From: Polysphondylium violaceum
Taxonomy: Eukaryota > Evosea > Eumycetozoa > Dictyosteliales > Dictyosteliaceae
Reading direction: 5' to 3'
Length of the DNA: 39,820 nucleotides
Assembly (NCBI GenBank): GCA_000277445.1
Contig: AJWJ01000191.1
Coordinates: forward strand, 1 to 39,820
Position numbers and translations under genes: made by a program. Below the pieces are notes generated by a model. The model saw only the letters and a list, made by a program, of their open reading frames with translations. It searched no databases and was not told the DNA's origin. Below are positions 20,411 to 33,445 of the stretch, piece after piece (position 1 is the first letter of the stretch; each line of letters starts with the position of its first letter).

Positions 20411-21658
20411 TTATGAAGAGGAGACATTACAGTAAGGAACACCATAGTCCCAATAAATATTACCATTGCAACCGGTACAGCTTGGAGGGTTGGTTAATCC
20501 ACCGCTACATCTACAAATACCTAAACCACAAAAGGCATATGGTTGATTTCCACATTCCCAATTATCAATACATCTGGCAGGGAAACCATTGTCTAATTTT
20601 TTAACACAGGTTGGAACACTATCTCTCCATCTGACGAAATTGCTTGGACAACTTTGACAATTATTTCCACTGAAACCTGGTGTACAATAACAACGACCTT
20701 GGGCAAAATTTTCACCACCCTCTGGATTGGCACCAAAAACAAGTTTAAGAGCATTGTTGTTATTTAAATCAATCATATAGATATTGAGATCGGTTTTAAA
20801 GTATAGTTTGTTGTCATAGTATTGGAATCCACCAATATAACGAGTGACTGTGGCAATTTGAGTTTGGGTGTATGGGGCATTGAATGGAACCTTGTAAATA
20901 GAACCATCTGTGTTTGTGTAAAAGATGACATTGTTTGATGATTGGATGTATCTAACAGTGTATGGAACGGTAAACATAAGCTCGGTTTGACCACTTGGAG
21001 TGATTCTATAGAATGAAGAGGATGGACTATCAAAAGTGGTGTTAAAGTATACAATGTTGCTACCGGAGGCTGTGATACCACTGCATCCGCCGTTGCTGAT
21101 TACAGTGAAGTCGTTGAAATTATTGGTTGGAGGTTGATTAAACTTTTGAACAGAGGATCTATCTTGAGAGCATTTGTAAAATACATCACCTTGAGTGGCA
21201 AAGCCTTGATTTACACCACCCCAGAGTTCAGTGTAGATTGTCTTTGAAATATCAGTGTTTGGGTCATAGATGGCAATACCGCTCTGGGATCTATCGATAT
21301 TGTAGGCAAACCAAGGAATACTCTTTGATGGGTGATAGGCGTAAAAGAATGAGATACGGGTGTTGTCAAGTTCATGAATGACACTATAGTCTAAAAAGTT
21401 TGGATTGGCAAGAGGAACACTGGCAAGATAAAGTTTTTGACCCCAAATAGTACGGTTGGACAATTGTTGATTATCTAAATAAACGGCAAACACAAGTTTG
21501 TTTTGGGCAGTGTCTACAAAAATACCATCGAGAATTCTTGATATTTTGTTATAGCAAATCTTGTATGGTTGATTAGCACAATCAGTGGTACATGATTCCT
21601 GGCCAAAGACTCCAATGGATAATAAAATTATGGATAAAATAAATAATGATGGTTTCAT
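20411..21658 (-). CDS. Secreted EGF-like domain protein with beta-propeller-like body (415 aa)
   Basis: A signal peptide (residues about 1-19, MKPSLFILSIILLSIGVFG) is followed by an extracellular chain with SCTTDC near its start. Residues about 35-300 are rich in short beta-type segments with recurring aromatic/Asp-Gly motifs (IYDPNTDISKTIYTELWGG, NVIFYTNTDGSIYKVPFN), as in NHL/YWTD-like propellers. The C-terminal ~100 residues are Cys-rich with EGF-like spacing (RCYCTPGFSGNNCQSC, CGLGICRCSGG, CTGCNGNIYW). No transmembrane segment or clear GPI signal is visible; the protein ends with PYCNVSSS. It is probably a secreted dictyostelid-specific protein, with adhesion or matrix roles possible but unproven. 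No introns. It is divergent from the Pif1 helicase gene. Confidence 0.8.
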   Translation of the reverse strand: MKPSLFILSIILLSIGVFGQESCTTDCANQPYKICYNKISRILDGIFVDTAQNKLVFAVYLDNQQLSNRTIWGQKLYLASVPLANPNFLDYSVIHELDNTRISFFYAYHPSKSIPWFAYNIDRSQSGIAIYDPNTDISKTIYTELWGGVNQGFATQGDVFYKCSQDRSSVQKFNQPPTNNFNDFTVISNGGCSGITASGSNIVYFNTTFDSPSSSFYRITPSGQTELMFTVPYTVRYIQSSNNVIFYTNTDGSIYKVPFNAPYTQTQIATVTRYIGGFQYYDNKLYFKTDLNIYMIDLNNNNALKLVFGANPEGGENFAQGRCYCTPGFSGNNCQSCPSNFVRWRDSVPTCVKKLDNGFPARCIDNWECGNQPYAFCGLGICRCSGGLTNPPSCTGCNGNIYWDYGVPYCNVSSS

Positions 21659-22062
21659 TATTTATTTCTTGAAATAAATATTTATATTTATATATAAAAG
21701 TATATATTAAATGAAAAAAGATGATTGAAAAAAGAGTTTAGCAAGACTCTTTTATAGTGTCACATTTTCATATTATTTCTTAATTTCATTTTATTTTTTT
21801 TTTCAAATGATGGCAATTGTGTGTGACTTGGTGGGGAGTGGGAAGGGGTTTTAAATTATAGATGTCAAATTGGGGAGTGTGGTGTTGTGTGGATATAGGT
21901 AATGAACGGGGTATATATATGCAATATAGGTTTCTGTTCTCAGAAAAAAAAATTTAAAAATGAAAAAAAAATAAAAAAAAAACATCTTTTCGTTTTTCAA
22001 AATGAATAGTGTGGTGTAGTGTGTTTTGTGTTCATTTGTGTATTTCTAAATTTATCAAAAAC
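21659..22062. promoter_or_regulatory. Divergent promoter region between the EGF-like and Pif1 genes
   Basis: The 404-bp spacer has an AT-rich TATA-like stretch next to the EGF-like gene (21670-21705), a G-rich block (21825-21855) and a second G/T-rich block to about 21915. These could be binding sites for G-box-type factors of dictyostelids, though no exact consensus was verified. Poly-A tracts (21943-21981) precede a five-codon upstream frame at 22002-22019 in the helicase leader. Confidence 0.45.
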
Positions 22063-24432
22063 ATGTTACTTTTTAAAGGTAGGGGTTTAACACAACCACT
22101 ACCTACATTTTATCATTGTTACAGCAGCTGCTCACCTACTGCTGGTATTTACTCTCTTCACAAAGATGAAATTAAATTTAATTTTGTGGATAGAAAAGAA
22201 GAAAGAGGTTATATCTCCATAATATCTTGCCCTAATAATCTATTTTCTCGATTAGAAAATAACAATATCACCCCACCATTCCATAGAGGATATAACAGTA
22301 GAACTAATAATAATAATAACAATAACAACAACAATATAAAAAGAAAGAATAACAACAATGTAGTTTTTAATCGTAATTTTGTACATGGGAATAAAAATAG
22401 ATCTTTTTTAACCAATCAGTTTAATAAAATAACATCATTGACTACAACAATAGCATCAACAGCAACACCAACTATATATTCGAGAACATATTCAACCAAT
22501 TCCTCGTCTCTAAATGATTATAATCACAATGATTCCAATTATGAAGGTGATGACGATTATTTTTTTGACTTTGATATAGATTTAAATATTAATAATAATG
22601 GTAGCACGAATAGTAATAGTACAAATAATAGTAGTAGTATTTCAGATAGTTTTACCACTCCAGTAAATAATAATAAATCGAGTGGAGTCTATGTCGAACA
22701 AATGATTCGTTATCTTGTCGACCCATGGCCAAAGACAATAAATAAAAAATCTAACAAAACAGTAAATAAATCTACTAGTAATACAAAGTCATCATCGAAA
22801 AAAATTAGAGTTACCTCTAAAAATTCTGAAAAATTAAAATCAACTACAACAACTATAAATAATAAACCTGTAAATAATAATAATAATCAACAACAAAAAC
22901 AACAAGAACAATCTTTAAATACATCACCATCACCATCGACATCAACATCAGTATCAACAACGAATCAAGAAATAACTTTTGGACAAGATGAAAATTTAAG
23001 TAATCAAGAAAACGATGATCAAGAATATTTTGATGATCAAAATGTATTTGAACTTGAACATAAATTAACCAAAGAACAACAAAAGATTGTAAATTTGATT
23101 GTCGAAGGTGGTAAAAATGTATTTTTCACTGGTAGTGCTGGTACAGGTAAAAGTTTTGTATTAAAACATTTGGTTTCAAAATTAAGAAAGAAACATCCAA
23201 AATCTGTATTTGTTACTGCCGCTACTGGTATTGCTGGTAATGTATAAATAATTATTTATTCAACAAACTTTTAATAGTACCCACATATATACTAATATAT
23301 AGATAAAATTTTAGCTGTTAATATTGGAGGTACAACATTACATTCATTTGGTGGAATTAAATTGGGTGTAGCACCAGCACAAAGATTGGCAGTAGAAATT
23401 TTACAATCTAAAAAAGCATTACAAAAATGGTTGGATTGTAGAGTATTGATCGTAGATGAAGTATCAATGATTGATAGTGAATTGTTTGAGAAATTGGATA
23501 CCGTAGCTCAAATTGTTAGAGAAAATAATCAACCATTTGGTGGGATTCAATTGGTTCTAGTTGGTGACTTTTTCCAACTACCACCAGTGTATGGAAACTA
23601 TGCCTTTGAATCCAAAGCATGGAAGAAATCAATTGATATATGTTTAGAACTCACAACAGTTATGAGACAACGTGATTTGGAATTTATCGACGTTTTGAAT
23701 AATCTCAGAGTCGGTGAAAAGAATGATAAAATTGTAAATTTCCTACTTGATAGATGTAAAAGACCATTGGATGTAACAAATGGAGTTTTACCCACAAAAC
23801 TATACTCTACCAATGCCTCGGTCGATGAAGAAAACTCTGCCGCCCTAGAACAACTTGCATCTGAACCACATAGTTTTTTAGCCTACGACACTGGAAGTAA
23901 AGAGCTATTGGAAAATCTGGATAGAGATTGTCCCGCTATGCAAAAGCTCACACTTAAAGTGGGTGCCCAAGTAGTTTTATTGAGAAAGTTGGAAAAGCAT
24001 GATGGTCTAGTGAATGGATCGCGTGGTGTTGTCATTGATTTTGTAAAGGTTAGATCAAAGAAAAGATTTTCAAAATTCTATGAATCAAATCCAATGGCAC
24101 CTGTGGTTCTTTTTAATGATGGTCAAAAAGTTACTATTCCTCCATCAGAGTGGGGTGTTTGGAGTGAAAAGAAAGCATCTAGAGTCCAACTACCACTTAA
24201 ATTGGCATGGGCACTTACAATTCACAAAGCTCAAGGAATGACACTGGATAAAGTTGAATGTGAATTATCAAATTCTTTTGCACATGGTCAAAGTTATGTT
24301 GCCCTTTCTAGAGTGAAATCTTTAGAAGGTTTACATTTAAAAGATTTAAGAATATCCGCCATTAAAACTTCTGAAAAGGCTAAAACATTTAACAAAAAGT
24401 TTATTCGTTCAATACATAATATTAAAAAATAA
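22063..24432 (+). CDS. Pif1-family 5'-3' DNA helicase (two exons, 763 aa), probably mitochondrial
   Basis: Exon 1 is 22063-23236, the intron 23237-23314 (78 bp) and exon 2 is 23315-24432. The splice rebuilds the conserved block VTAATGIAAVNIGGTTLHSF. Helicase motifs are all present: Walker A GSAGTGKS (about residues 357-364), Walker B VLIVDEVSMID (about 436-446), QLVLVGDFFQLPPV, the TVMRQ block, WALTIHKAQGMTLDKVE and SYVALSRVKSLEGL. Pif1 enzymes unwind DNA and G-quadruplexes and act at telomeres, in replication and in mtDNA. The first in-frame ATG is at 22063 and gives an N-terminus (MLLFKGRGLTQPLPTFYHCY) with no acidic residues for about 30 positions, compatible with a mitochondrial presequence. 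A long Asn/Ser/Thr-rich region (about 75-335) separates it from the helicase core. It ends 53 bp from the convergent XAB2 stop. Confidence 0.93.
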
Positions 24433-24485
24433 ACTTTTGGATTTTCTTAAAATTTTGCATAATATCATGTTTTGTATCTTTTATT

Positions 24486-27108
24486 TCAAAGTAAAGTTTT
24501 TGGCATTTCTTTAAAATCAATACCATCATTATCATCTTCTTCTTCATCAATATCAATTTCATCTTCATTTTTAATTTTTGGAATATTTTTATCAATATTT
24601 GTATCTGATTCTTGTTCTTGTTCCTCTTCTTGTTCTTTTTCATTTTGTATAGTTGGATTAATAGTTGGTTGAACTGTTCTTCTTTCAATACCATTATTCT
24701 TATTTTGATTATTATTACTATTATTATTATTATTTTGATTTTGATTACCATTATTACCATTATTATTTTTGATATTATTTAATTGATTGATTAAATTTAA
24801 ATTTGGATTAAGAACAAGATATTTAGATAATACGGATCTTTTGATTCTCAACATTTCTCTAAAAGTTTCTTCATTGCCATGAAGTTTTTCAAAATCGGTC
24901 CAGGCAGACCAAAATTGGGGTGATGTTCTAGGATCAGAGAATTGAGAACCATGAACAAAAATGGAACGTGCACGATCAATTTCACCATACTTTCTCTCCA
25001 TATCTGCAAATTTAATACATATATCACGAGCAGATTGATCGGGCAAGTTTTCAATTGCTTGTGTAAAGATTTCTCTAGTTTGGGTGACGCCAAAGTATTC
25101 AGAGGCACGATTAATATACAAGAGATACAATTTGTATCGGTCTTGAACGTCAACATTTTTGGTGGCACGATCATAGACTGCCATTGAATGACGAGCAAGA
25201 CCATATTGTTCTTCATAGTTGGCATACATGAGATAGAAAATAATAGATTCCTTGGCTGGTACTTTGGACAACACCTGTTCAAACATGTCTCTAACTCTTT
25301 CCAATTTTGATCCCCCATATCTATTGATAAATCTTGTTATATATGTAATCCAAAGATCTTGAACATGAGGAAAGGGAAAGAGGGCAATGCCTTGCTCGTA
25401 GGCCTTGAATGCATCTTCAAAATACTTGTTTTCTTCGAGGTATCTAGTGTAGTTGAGGACAATTTGCGGTGTGACAATTTTGAGTTGCATCATTCTTTCG
25501 TAAATGGATTGGGTGTTGTGGAATGTTCCAAAGGATTCTTCTAAATCTGCATAAAAAGTCCACAGCTTTATCGATTTGAATACCCTCTTTTGAACGGGTT
25601 CACTATCGGCAATATGGATATGTTTCTTTGGAGAAACAGTGGCTCTCTTGAGAATCTCTATAGCTTGTTCAAAGTTTTTGTGTCGAAGTTCCATCTCTGC
25701 ATATTCACAGTAAAGCGAAGCTAAATCATCGACAGTTTTGAAATTAATAGTGAGGCCATTTTCAAACACTTGACGGGCTTGTGTTAGCTTTTTGTTTGAC
25801 TCATAGTAATGAGCAAATGATGCCCATATGGTGTATAGTTTTCCTTTGGGTTGTTGAGGATCGATGGCTTCAATGGCCTCTTGATAAGTTTGAACAATCA
25901 TTTTGGCATTACCTTGGTATAGTTTAACTCTCTTTAACCACTCTTGAATGTTATTTGGATTCTGTTTCAAAAGTACCGAGCTCAACAAGAATGGTTGTCT
26001 GGTGATTAAATTTTCATAACGTTCAATCATAATGTCAAATTCCAAACTACTCTCTTCTGATGGATTTTCATCGAGAATCTCTTGTTTGGCCACGATAAGA
26101 CTGTCTTCAAATTGAGTATAAGACTCCCAGACAAAACTAAAATCTCTTGCAGTCACAACCGCATGCAATGCCTCTTCGAAAATATCTCTCGCCTTTTCAA
26201 ATTGTGCTAACTGTATATAATAATCTGCCAATGAACACCATAGTTTGCCTACTTGATCTGTAAATCTCTTTATACCACCTCTGATAATTGGATCTACTCT
26301 AATAGTTTGTGAGATCTCTTTTGGATGAGATGAAAGGATGTCAGAGAATAATAACCATAGATCATGTTTGCTTTTACCCTTAGTTGATTTAAATTTATCA
26401 TCTTCCAATACCATGAGTAATTGATTACTAGCCTCTTGCCACTCTTTAATTTTAATTAAATAATCTATATATTCTTCTACTTTTTCAGGTTCAATTTTAA
26501 GATAACGTTTATACACTCTAATGCAAGTCAATGATGGCACATTCTTTTTCAATATAAACTTTAAATACAACTCCCAAATTCTAGGATGTTGTGTTAGAGG
26601 TAAAGATATCAATGCCCTGTCAAATGTTTTTCTCGTTCTTGTGATCTTTTCTTGAAGCATTAAAAATTCACAATATTCAATCCAAATTCTAGGCATCTAA
26701 AGAGATATAGTAATGTAATAGATTAGTATTTTGATAGTACTTATGGGATAGAATATATTGTCTAATATATATAATTACTTTATCTAAAAATACTAAAGCT
26801 CTTTCAAATACATTATTAACAGATTCGAATAAGGGATCAGTGACGCATGATCCTCTAACATTTTCAACTCTTTCTAAAAGATATTGATGCCATATTTTAT
26901 AACTCTTTGGTAATTCTCTTATTGCTCTTTCATAGATAAAGTTTCTTTCCTTTTGTGTAGATTCTTTTTTAAATTCTATATATCTTAACCAACTATCGAC
27001 AGAGTATTGATTTCTTCCAACATCTTCTTCAAATGGTAAATCTTCAATTGAAGGTACCACTACTATATCTTCATTAATGATCTTTATAAATTGATCTGTA
27101 GAAGGCAT
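24486..27108 (-). CDS. xab2: Pre-mRNA splicing factor XAB2/SYF1, HAT-repeat protein (two exons, 846 aa)
   Basis: Exon 1 is 26779-27108, the intron 26697-26778 (82 bp) and exon 2 is 24486-26696, joined in phase 0 at ALVFLDK then MPRIWIEYCEFLM. The start MPSTDQFIKI at 27108 is the first ATG in the open frame. The signature near the N-terminus, PFEEDVGRNQYSVDSWLRYI, identifies SYF1/XAB2. The body is a superhelix of half-a-TPR (HAT) repeats, recognisable by recurring W...Y...E and A/R..I(Y/F)E(R/E) motifs (KFERVRDMFEQ-like, ARDIFEEAL, ARSIFVHGSQF). SYF1 is a core scaffold of the Prp19-associated (NTC) complex in the spliceosome; the human protein also takes part in transcription-coupled repair. 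The last ~100 residues are Asn/Gln-rich then acidic, ending shortly after GIDFKEMPKTLL. Length matches orthologues (about 850). Confidence 0.94.
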
Positions 27109-27240
27109 ATTTCCTCTATTTAAATAAAATATCAATCACAAATAATGAAATCATGTTCAAAAAAAATTTCAAAAAAAAAAAACTTTTTTAAGAAAATGCG
27201 ACAAACGGTATTATTTTTCAGATACTAAAGAATAAAAAAT

Positions 27241-30200
27241 TTATTTATTTCTTACAAGAATATGAATATGTGGATGATCAATAATATTAAATGATTTTTG
27301 TGAAAGTTTAGATGAATGAGATTTTTCAACGATGGGGAAATGTTGATTATTGCTGTATTGTAAAACTACTTTTTCTATAGTTTTGTTCTTTTCTAAATGA
27401 TTATTGAACAATTTGTTAAATGGTTCAATATGTTGTGATCCACCAGTAGAGAGAAGAGAGTTTTGATTATTTCTGTTATTGAATGTAACAAAATCAATTA
27501 ACTTTTGTTTGATTTGAATTTCAATGCATTTGATATTTAAATTCTTTTCAATTTGACATTCATTAAGTAAGTCAGTGACAAAATCAATAGATTCAACTTT
27601 AAATGTTAGTTTTGTAAGAGATGGAGATGATTTAATAAATTGGACCAACATTGGAGATGGATGGCTATCATTGCCACTTTGTTTAATACAAAGATGTTTA
27701 ATATTGTTATAGATATCTTTACTTTGGAATTTGAAAAAGAAATCATTGTGACCATGATAGACTGTGAGGAATGAGATATAAGGAATGATGCTTTGATTAA
27801 AGTCTGAACTATCTTTAATCTTTTTGGAAAGAGACAAGTTAACATTTAATTTTATCTTTTCATCAACATAATCTTCTTCGCTAATGGTTGGAATGGCTTG
27901 GGATGGACTAGAGGTAATGGTTGCTTTGGACGAAGAGGTGGATGGAGCAAGATGTTTAAATAAACTTAAAAGACCTTCAAAGTTTTTACCAAATCTATTG
28001 AGTTTTTTGTAAGACACTGAAAGAGACTTTATGTTGCTTGAACTCTTTTTCTTCATTAAATGATCATAGAGATCTTTCCCTAAACATGTGTCTGGTAAAG
28101 AGGCACCATCATCATAGGTGTGTTTAAAGTTGTAGTTCTTTTTAATGGTAGAGAAAACAATACCAAGATCTTGGATTTGAGGATTAGAATCCAATATTCT
28201 TAATGGAAGCTCCCATGATTGATGAGTATCGTCTTTGAGATCATGTCTAAAGATGGCTTGAGTGAGATTCTTGGATTCACCAATGTTAAATGTATATTGA
28301 GAACATGTTTTAATATCAATACCAGCAATGTTTTCATATTCAGTGGCTTGAGAGAGAATATTATAAGGGAATAATATTAATTTATCCATTGAAATAAATT
28401 TGGGAATACCCTTCAAGAGACAAAATTGTGGATGGAAAGAAACACGATTAATAATGAATTCAGAGATTCCAGTGAAGTGGTTATTCAATTGATCAGACAA
28501 CAAACCAAAGAATTCTGATGATACCAAAGAAAGAGTTGAAATTTTCCATTTGAAATCAATAGAGTAGTCATAAAGAATTGCACTAATGATATTACCATAA
28601 ATTGAAGGTAATAGTTCTGGTAATTTTGGATTAACAGTTGCTTGTTTAGAAGTGGGTGGAGTAATGGTGATCATACATGGAGAGGAAATTGATTCTAACT
28701 CTTTGGTGACATCAATTGATCTACCCAATCTCATTGTGTACTTCTTATTATTAAGAGCCAAAATGCTATTGATAATTTCATTGGTATGTTTGTTGTTATT
28801 GATATTTAGTTTATCAATTAATTGGTAAATGAAATTATGAACTACTTTATCACTCTTCTTTTTAAACTTATCCATTAATATGAATTGATTTGAAATTTGT
28901 TTAAATACTTGGATATCGATATTGTAAATTAAATTAATAAAGGTTTTAATTTCAATATTCATATTAGAGTTGGTAGTTTCATATTTATCTTTACTAATCT
29001 TGGCATCAAGGGTATCTTGAATAAATCTTGAGCAAAAAGATAAAAGATTGGCATTAGAGTCAATAGGTCTAAGAGTGGAATAGATGGTTTCTAAATGAGG
29101 AGCCAATTTAAAGATAGAGAAGGCATGTCTACGTTCGTCTTGGAATTTACTTAATATTTCGACCATATCATTTGGATCAATAACATTAAACACTTTCGAG
29201 AAATGTTGACAAAAATCTGATAATATTTCCACTACTTGAGGATGTAATATTGGAATATTTAAGTTAACTTCTTTCAAGATATAAACATATTGAGAAATCA
29301 TTTTCTTGGAATAGATATCTTTGGAGGACTTGGAGATATTGATAAGATATTGGAAAATAGTATTAAAGAATTTACTATCACAAAGCTTGGTAAATATTTC
29401 AGTGATTTCATGATCAGTTTGCTCCATGCTTTCAATTGAAATATTTGATGAGGAAGATGAATTGGTATTTACACTACTGGTATTGCTTGCAACATCATCT
29501 TGATCTTTAATGGCTTGTGATAATTCTTGATTATAAACATTGATGGTTTCTTCAAAAGTTTTGATAATCTTTGGATTAATCTCATTGATAAAGGGAATTA
29601 ATTCACAGGGATATTCTTTAATTAAATTTTGGAAAGTGTAAATGTTTGCAACATTTATGTTACCAAGATATTTAAGGAAAGTGTTAATTCCAACAACAAA
29701 GAGACGATAGTAATCCTTTCCCAAAACTTTGTAAATCTTCATCATACCCATAATGATTTTACCAATGTCTTCCAAATCAAAGTTATTTAAGCTTAATGAT
29801 TGAACATGTAAAATATGATTTAGTAATTCATCACCAACTTGTTTGGTGAATGCACTATTACCAATTACACTAATAGTAAATCCCATTGGTTCCATTATAT
29901 AAAATGCATCATCACTACTTCCTTCAATAATCAAATCCATTAATTTTGGTATATAATCTTTATAATGCTATTAAAATATAATAAAATCTTAGTAATTAAA
30001 AAATAGGGGTAATAAAAATTTTAAAAAAATACTTACTGCTTGAACTACTTTGTCATTTGAAATAATCATATAATTAACCATATCATATCTTGATTGGGAA
30101 AATGATTTAAACAAAACTGGAAATTGAGATACTACAAGTCTATCTTTTTCTTTGAATAATTGTTTAAACAATGAAATTGGGAAACTATTAATATGCTTAT

Positions 30201-31773
30201 AAATTAAAGGAAGCATCATTGAATAAAAGTTTGGCAAATATTTAATAAAATTACTCATATGATTTTCCAATAATAAATATGCTTCTTCTTGTAAAATATC
30301 ACAATTGATAAATGAAACTATTGCATTGAAAATTGATATAATATTCTTTTCAAGAGTTTCACCTTGTTTAAGAGAGGAAATAACATTTAAAGTAATTGAT
30401 TCAAATCTATTACTTTGAACCAACATTAACATGAATTGATAAGATGAAACTTCAACAATTTCTCCAAAGACATCTTTTAATTTCATTAAATCTGGTTTAC
30501 ACTACGAATGATAATAAGTTAAAATGTTAATAGAAAATTTTTGATAAATTAATATATAAACTTACTTTAATATAATATTCAAATATAAAGGGAATCATTG
30601 GATTAAAATAATTTCTAAAATGCTCTTGTTTTTGTTCAAATGATAATTTTTCGAGTGGCATTGAACAAATGATATGAATAAGACGATAAATAAATTTACT
30701 AAGTTTAAAGAATAGGGCAGAGTTGATTGATAAAAGACTGACCAATGATTTTTGAATTCTAAGATATTTTGGATTATTTTGGGCTTCATTAATTACTTCT
30801 TCTGATAATTTGTTTATATTTAAAATGAAATTGAATATTTTTAAAGATGGTTTAAGTTGTCTATGATTACTTGAATATATTCTTTTTAATAAACTAACCA
30901 TCATTGGAATGGATTCCAATCTAATATAATCCAAATCATCCTCTAATAGTTCATCAATATATCTATTTACTTTATCAATAGTCTACAATATTAATCAAAA
31001 TAATTAGTATATATAATTACTATTTTTTAAAATAAATACATACATAATTTGATAATTTATAATAATCAAATCTATCTAAATATTCCATTGTATTCTGAAA
31101 ATCTTGAAAATAACCATAGCCTTTGTTTTTACATAAAATATTTAAAGATAATTCTTTGAGAAGGAAAAATTCAGATTCTGACCATTTCATATATTCTAAA
31201 TAGTAATAATAAATTAATAAGTGCATTAAAATTATATATATCAAATACATACCCATAAATTCATAGAACGATAATTTAGTGAAAAGGTCGATTTGGTTAA
31301 AAAATTTAATATAAATATTTTGTTCTTCAACAGATAATGATAATTGTTCTTCATCATCATCAAAAGAGGAATCAAATTCGTCGTCTTGTAAGTAAAATGG
31401 TTTTTCGGGTTCATCTCCATATTCAGATTCATTGGTTGGGGTAGAGTTTTCAGATTCATGTTTTTTCTCATTTTCGTTTTGCTTTACAACTGGATCTACC
31501 ATAATCTTTGGTTTAATAATTGATTTTGACTTTACCCATTTTACAAATTGTTCTCTAAATTCTTGAGAAACTTTATCTTCATTACCTTTATATAATACTT
31601 GGATTGATTTTACTACATTTTCAATTTTACTTTTATCACCCTATATTTTAATTTTGTTAATAACTATTTTTAAAATATTATTATTAATGATATAAACTTA
31701 CATTAGATTCATGAATTTGATTTATCAAATCTGATATTTTTGAAGAGTTTGAAGATGTAGATTTAAATGACAT
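27241..31773 (-). CDS. Large orphan protein (six exons, 1406 aa)
   Basis: Six frame-consistent exons: 31702-31773, 31253-31640, 31044-31195, 30566-30982, 30037-30501 and 27241-29967. Donors are GTAAGT or GTATGT and every acceptor is a pyrimidine/A-rich AG. The spliced protein starts MSFKSTSSNSSKISDLINQI, has a charged, acidic segment near residues 75-135 (EFDSSFDDDEEQLSLSVEE), then a long alpha-helical-looking region (about 140-1000) suggestive of an ARM/HEAT-type solenoid, with a Ser/Asn-rich insert near 665. Residues about 1130-1350 have LRR-like strands (SPSLTKLTFKVESIDFV, KCIEIQIKQKLIDFV). It ends IIDHPHIHILVRNK. No catalytic motif, signal peptide or membrane helix was recognised. I do not know the family. 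Translating only the last exon would lose about 500 residues. Confidence 0.85.
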
Positions 31774-32920
31774 TTTTCAAAAGTAAAAATACACGACCAA
31801 AAAAAAATAAAAATTAAAAAAAAGATTTTATAGAGGGATGGTTATAACTTAAAATAACACCGCCTGGATAATTAATAGTATTACTATTATTATTTGATTG
31901 GAATAAATAGCTTGAATTGACAAAAAAATATTTATAAAGGGTATATTTTAATTGTACTTTTTTTTTTTTTTTTTTGTATTTTTTTTTTATAATATCTTTT
32001 GGGTTATATGAATATATTATTATATGTGAACGCACGAGTACAAACTAAATAACACCAACAATAATATTAATTCTTTATGTATTATAAAAATGATCTAGAG
32101 GTGTGAGATGTAGTAGTAATTTAAATTTTAATAAAAGAAGGTGGTGGAGGTGGAATTAAGAGAAAGAGGTGGAGCGGGGTTGATGTTGATAGCAGCAGGA
32201 ACCTAAAACTGAATGTTGTTTGTTCTCTTTACAGAAGTATCATAAAATAATATTTTATAATATTTTAAACAATAACAATAAATAATACAAATGTTTTTTA
32301 AAAATGATGATTATGATTTGTATTTTAAAAACACCAATAAATAAAAATTGAAAAAGGGAAAAATCTATTTGATGATGGAATTGTGTATGTGATCGCTGGA
32401 TATTTAATTTTTTTCAAAACACTCTTTGTCTTGTGGGGAAAGTGGGGTTGTCTTTGTCTTTAGGGGTGGTGGTAATGTAATACTATATTTATATAATTAA
32501 TGGTTGATTAGCTGATACCCACTAAATTAATTGTTTACTGCCGCGCAACACACACTACTACTATTACTATTATTACTACTGTTTATCACACACAATACTA
32601 CTACTACTGTTAAAAATCTACTTTTACTATATATGTATGTGGTGTATATCACTTGTTGACTACTACCACTACTCTACTACTCTATTGTTATAGTTGATTG
32701 TTGTTGTTTATTTGATGTTGTTGGTGCTATTGTTATTGCAACCACTACCTAATCTAAATCTACAAGAAAAATATACAAATAAAATAAATATTTTTAATAT
32801 TATATTTTAAAAAACAAACTATGTGATCTTTATCGCCACTTAAATAATATTTTGACAGACGATGATACCACAGAACTGCTATTTATTTTTGTTGTTGCTG
32901 ATTCCATATTATGCTGATAA

Positions 32921-32964
32921 GTGTGTGTGTGGGTGTGTTATGTGGGTGTGGTAATGTGGGTATG
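32921..32964. promoter_or_regulatory. Cluster of G-box-like (GBF-type) GTGGGTGTG motifs
   Basis: Three closely spaced T/G motifs occur: TGTGTGGGTGTGT (32926-32938), ATGTGGGTGTGG (32940-32951) and AATGTGGGTATG (32953-32964). In Dictyostelium, the G-box binding factor recognises T/G-rich (or complementary CA-rich) elements of this kind upstream of post-aggregative genes. The likely target is the 1406-aa gene starting at 31773, but it is about 1.15 kb away, and GT-rich simple repeats are common here, so the assignment is tentative. Confidence 0.3.
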
Positions 32965-33445
32965 TATATATATATTTATATAGAATGTCTGTGTCATCAA
33001 GATAAAGACAGATACAAATCAAAATAGCTCATTCTCTATATCTATAAACCACATGCATGAAAAAATTAAAGTTTTTGTCTCTATTTAGACATAAACACTC
33101 ACCCACCCCTCTCTTACAACCACACAATTTTTATGCAGCAGCTGGAAATGTGAAGGGGGTATTTCTAACTTTGTAATTACAAAGAATGAAAAAGTAAAAA
33201 AAAAAGGGGTAAAGAAAAAAAAAAAAAAAAAAAAAAAAAATAGTAATTTTTCAAAATATCTATTGAATGTCTTGGAAAAAATTAACATTTTTCCCTTATA
33301 GAAATGATCTCGATTTAGATTTTCTGTATAATTCCTGTTAATATTATTAATTGATTGTATAAAATCTTTTATTTAGGCAAAAAAAATATCTTTAACAATG
33401 CCAAATGGAAATTTACTTGGAAACGATCATCTAGGGCATCTCTAG

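Noticed and set aside
22009-22062. N-terminal extension of the Pif1 helicase starting at 22009
   Set aside because: The codon there is GTG, not ATG; the first in-frame ATG is at 22063.
24422-24760. Minus-strand 112-codon Lys/Ile-rich frame
   Set aside because: Shadow of the Asn-rich and acidic C-terminus of XAB2 in another frame.
33085-33288. Minus-strand 67-codon frame with a poly-Phe run
   Set aside because: It is a translation of a poly-A tract; no coding features.
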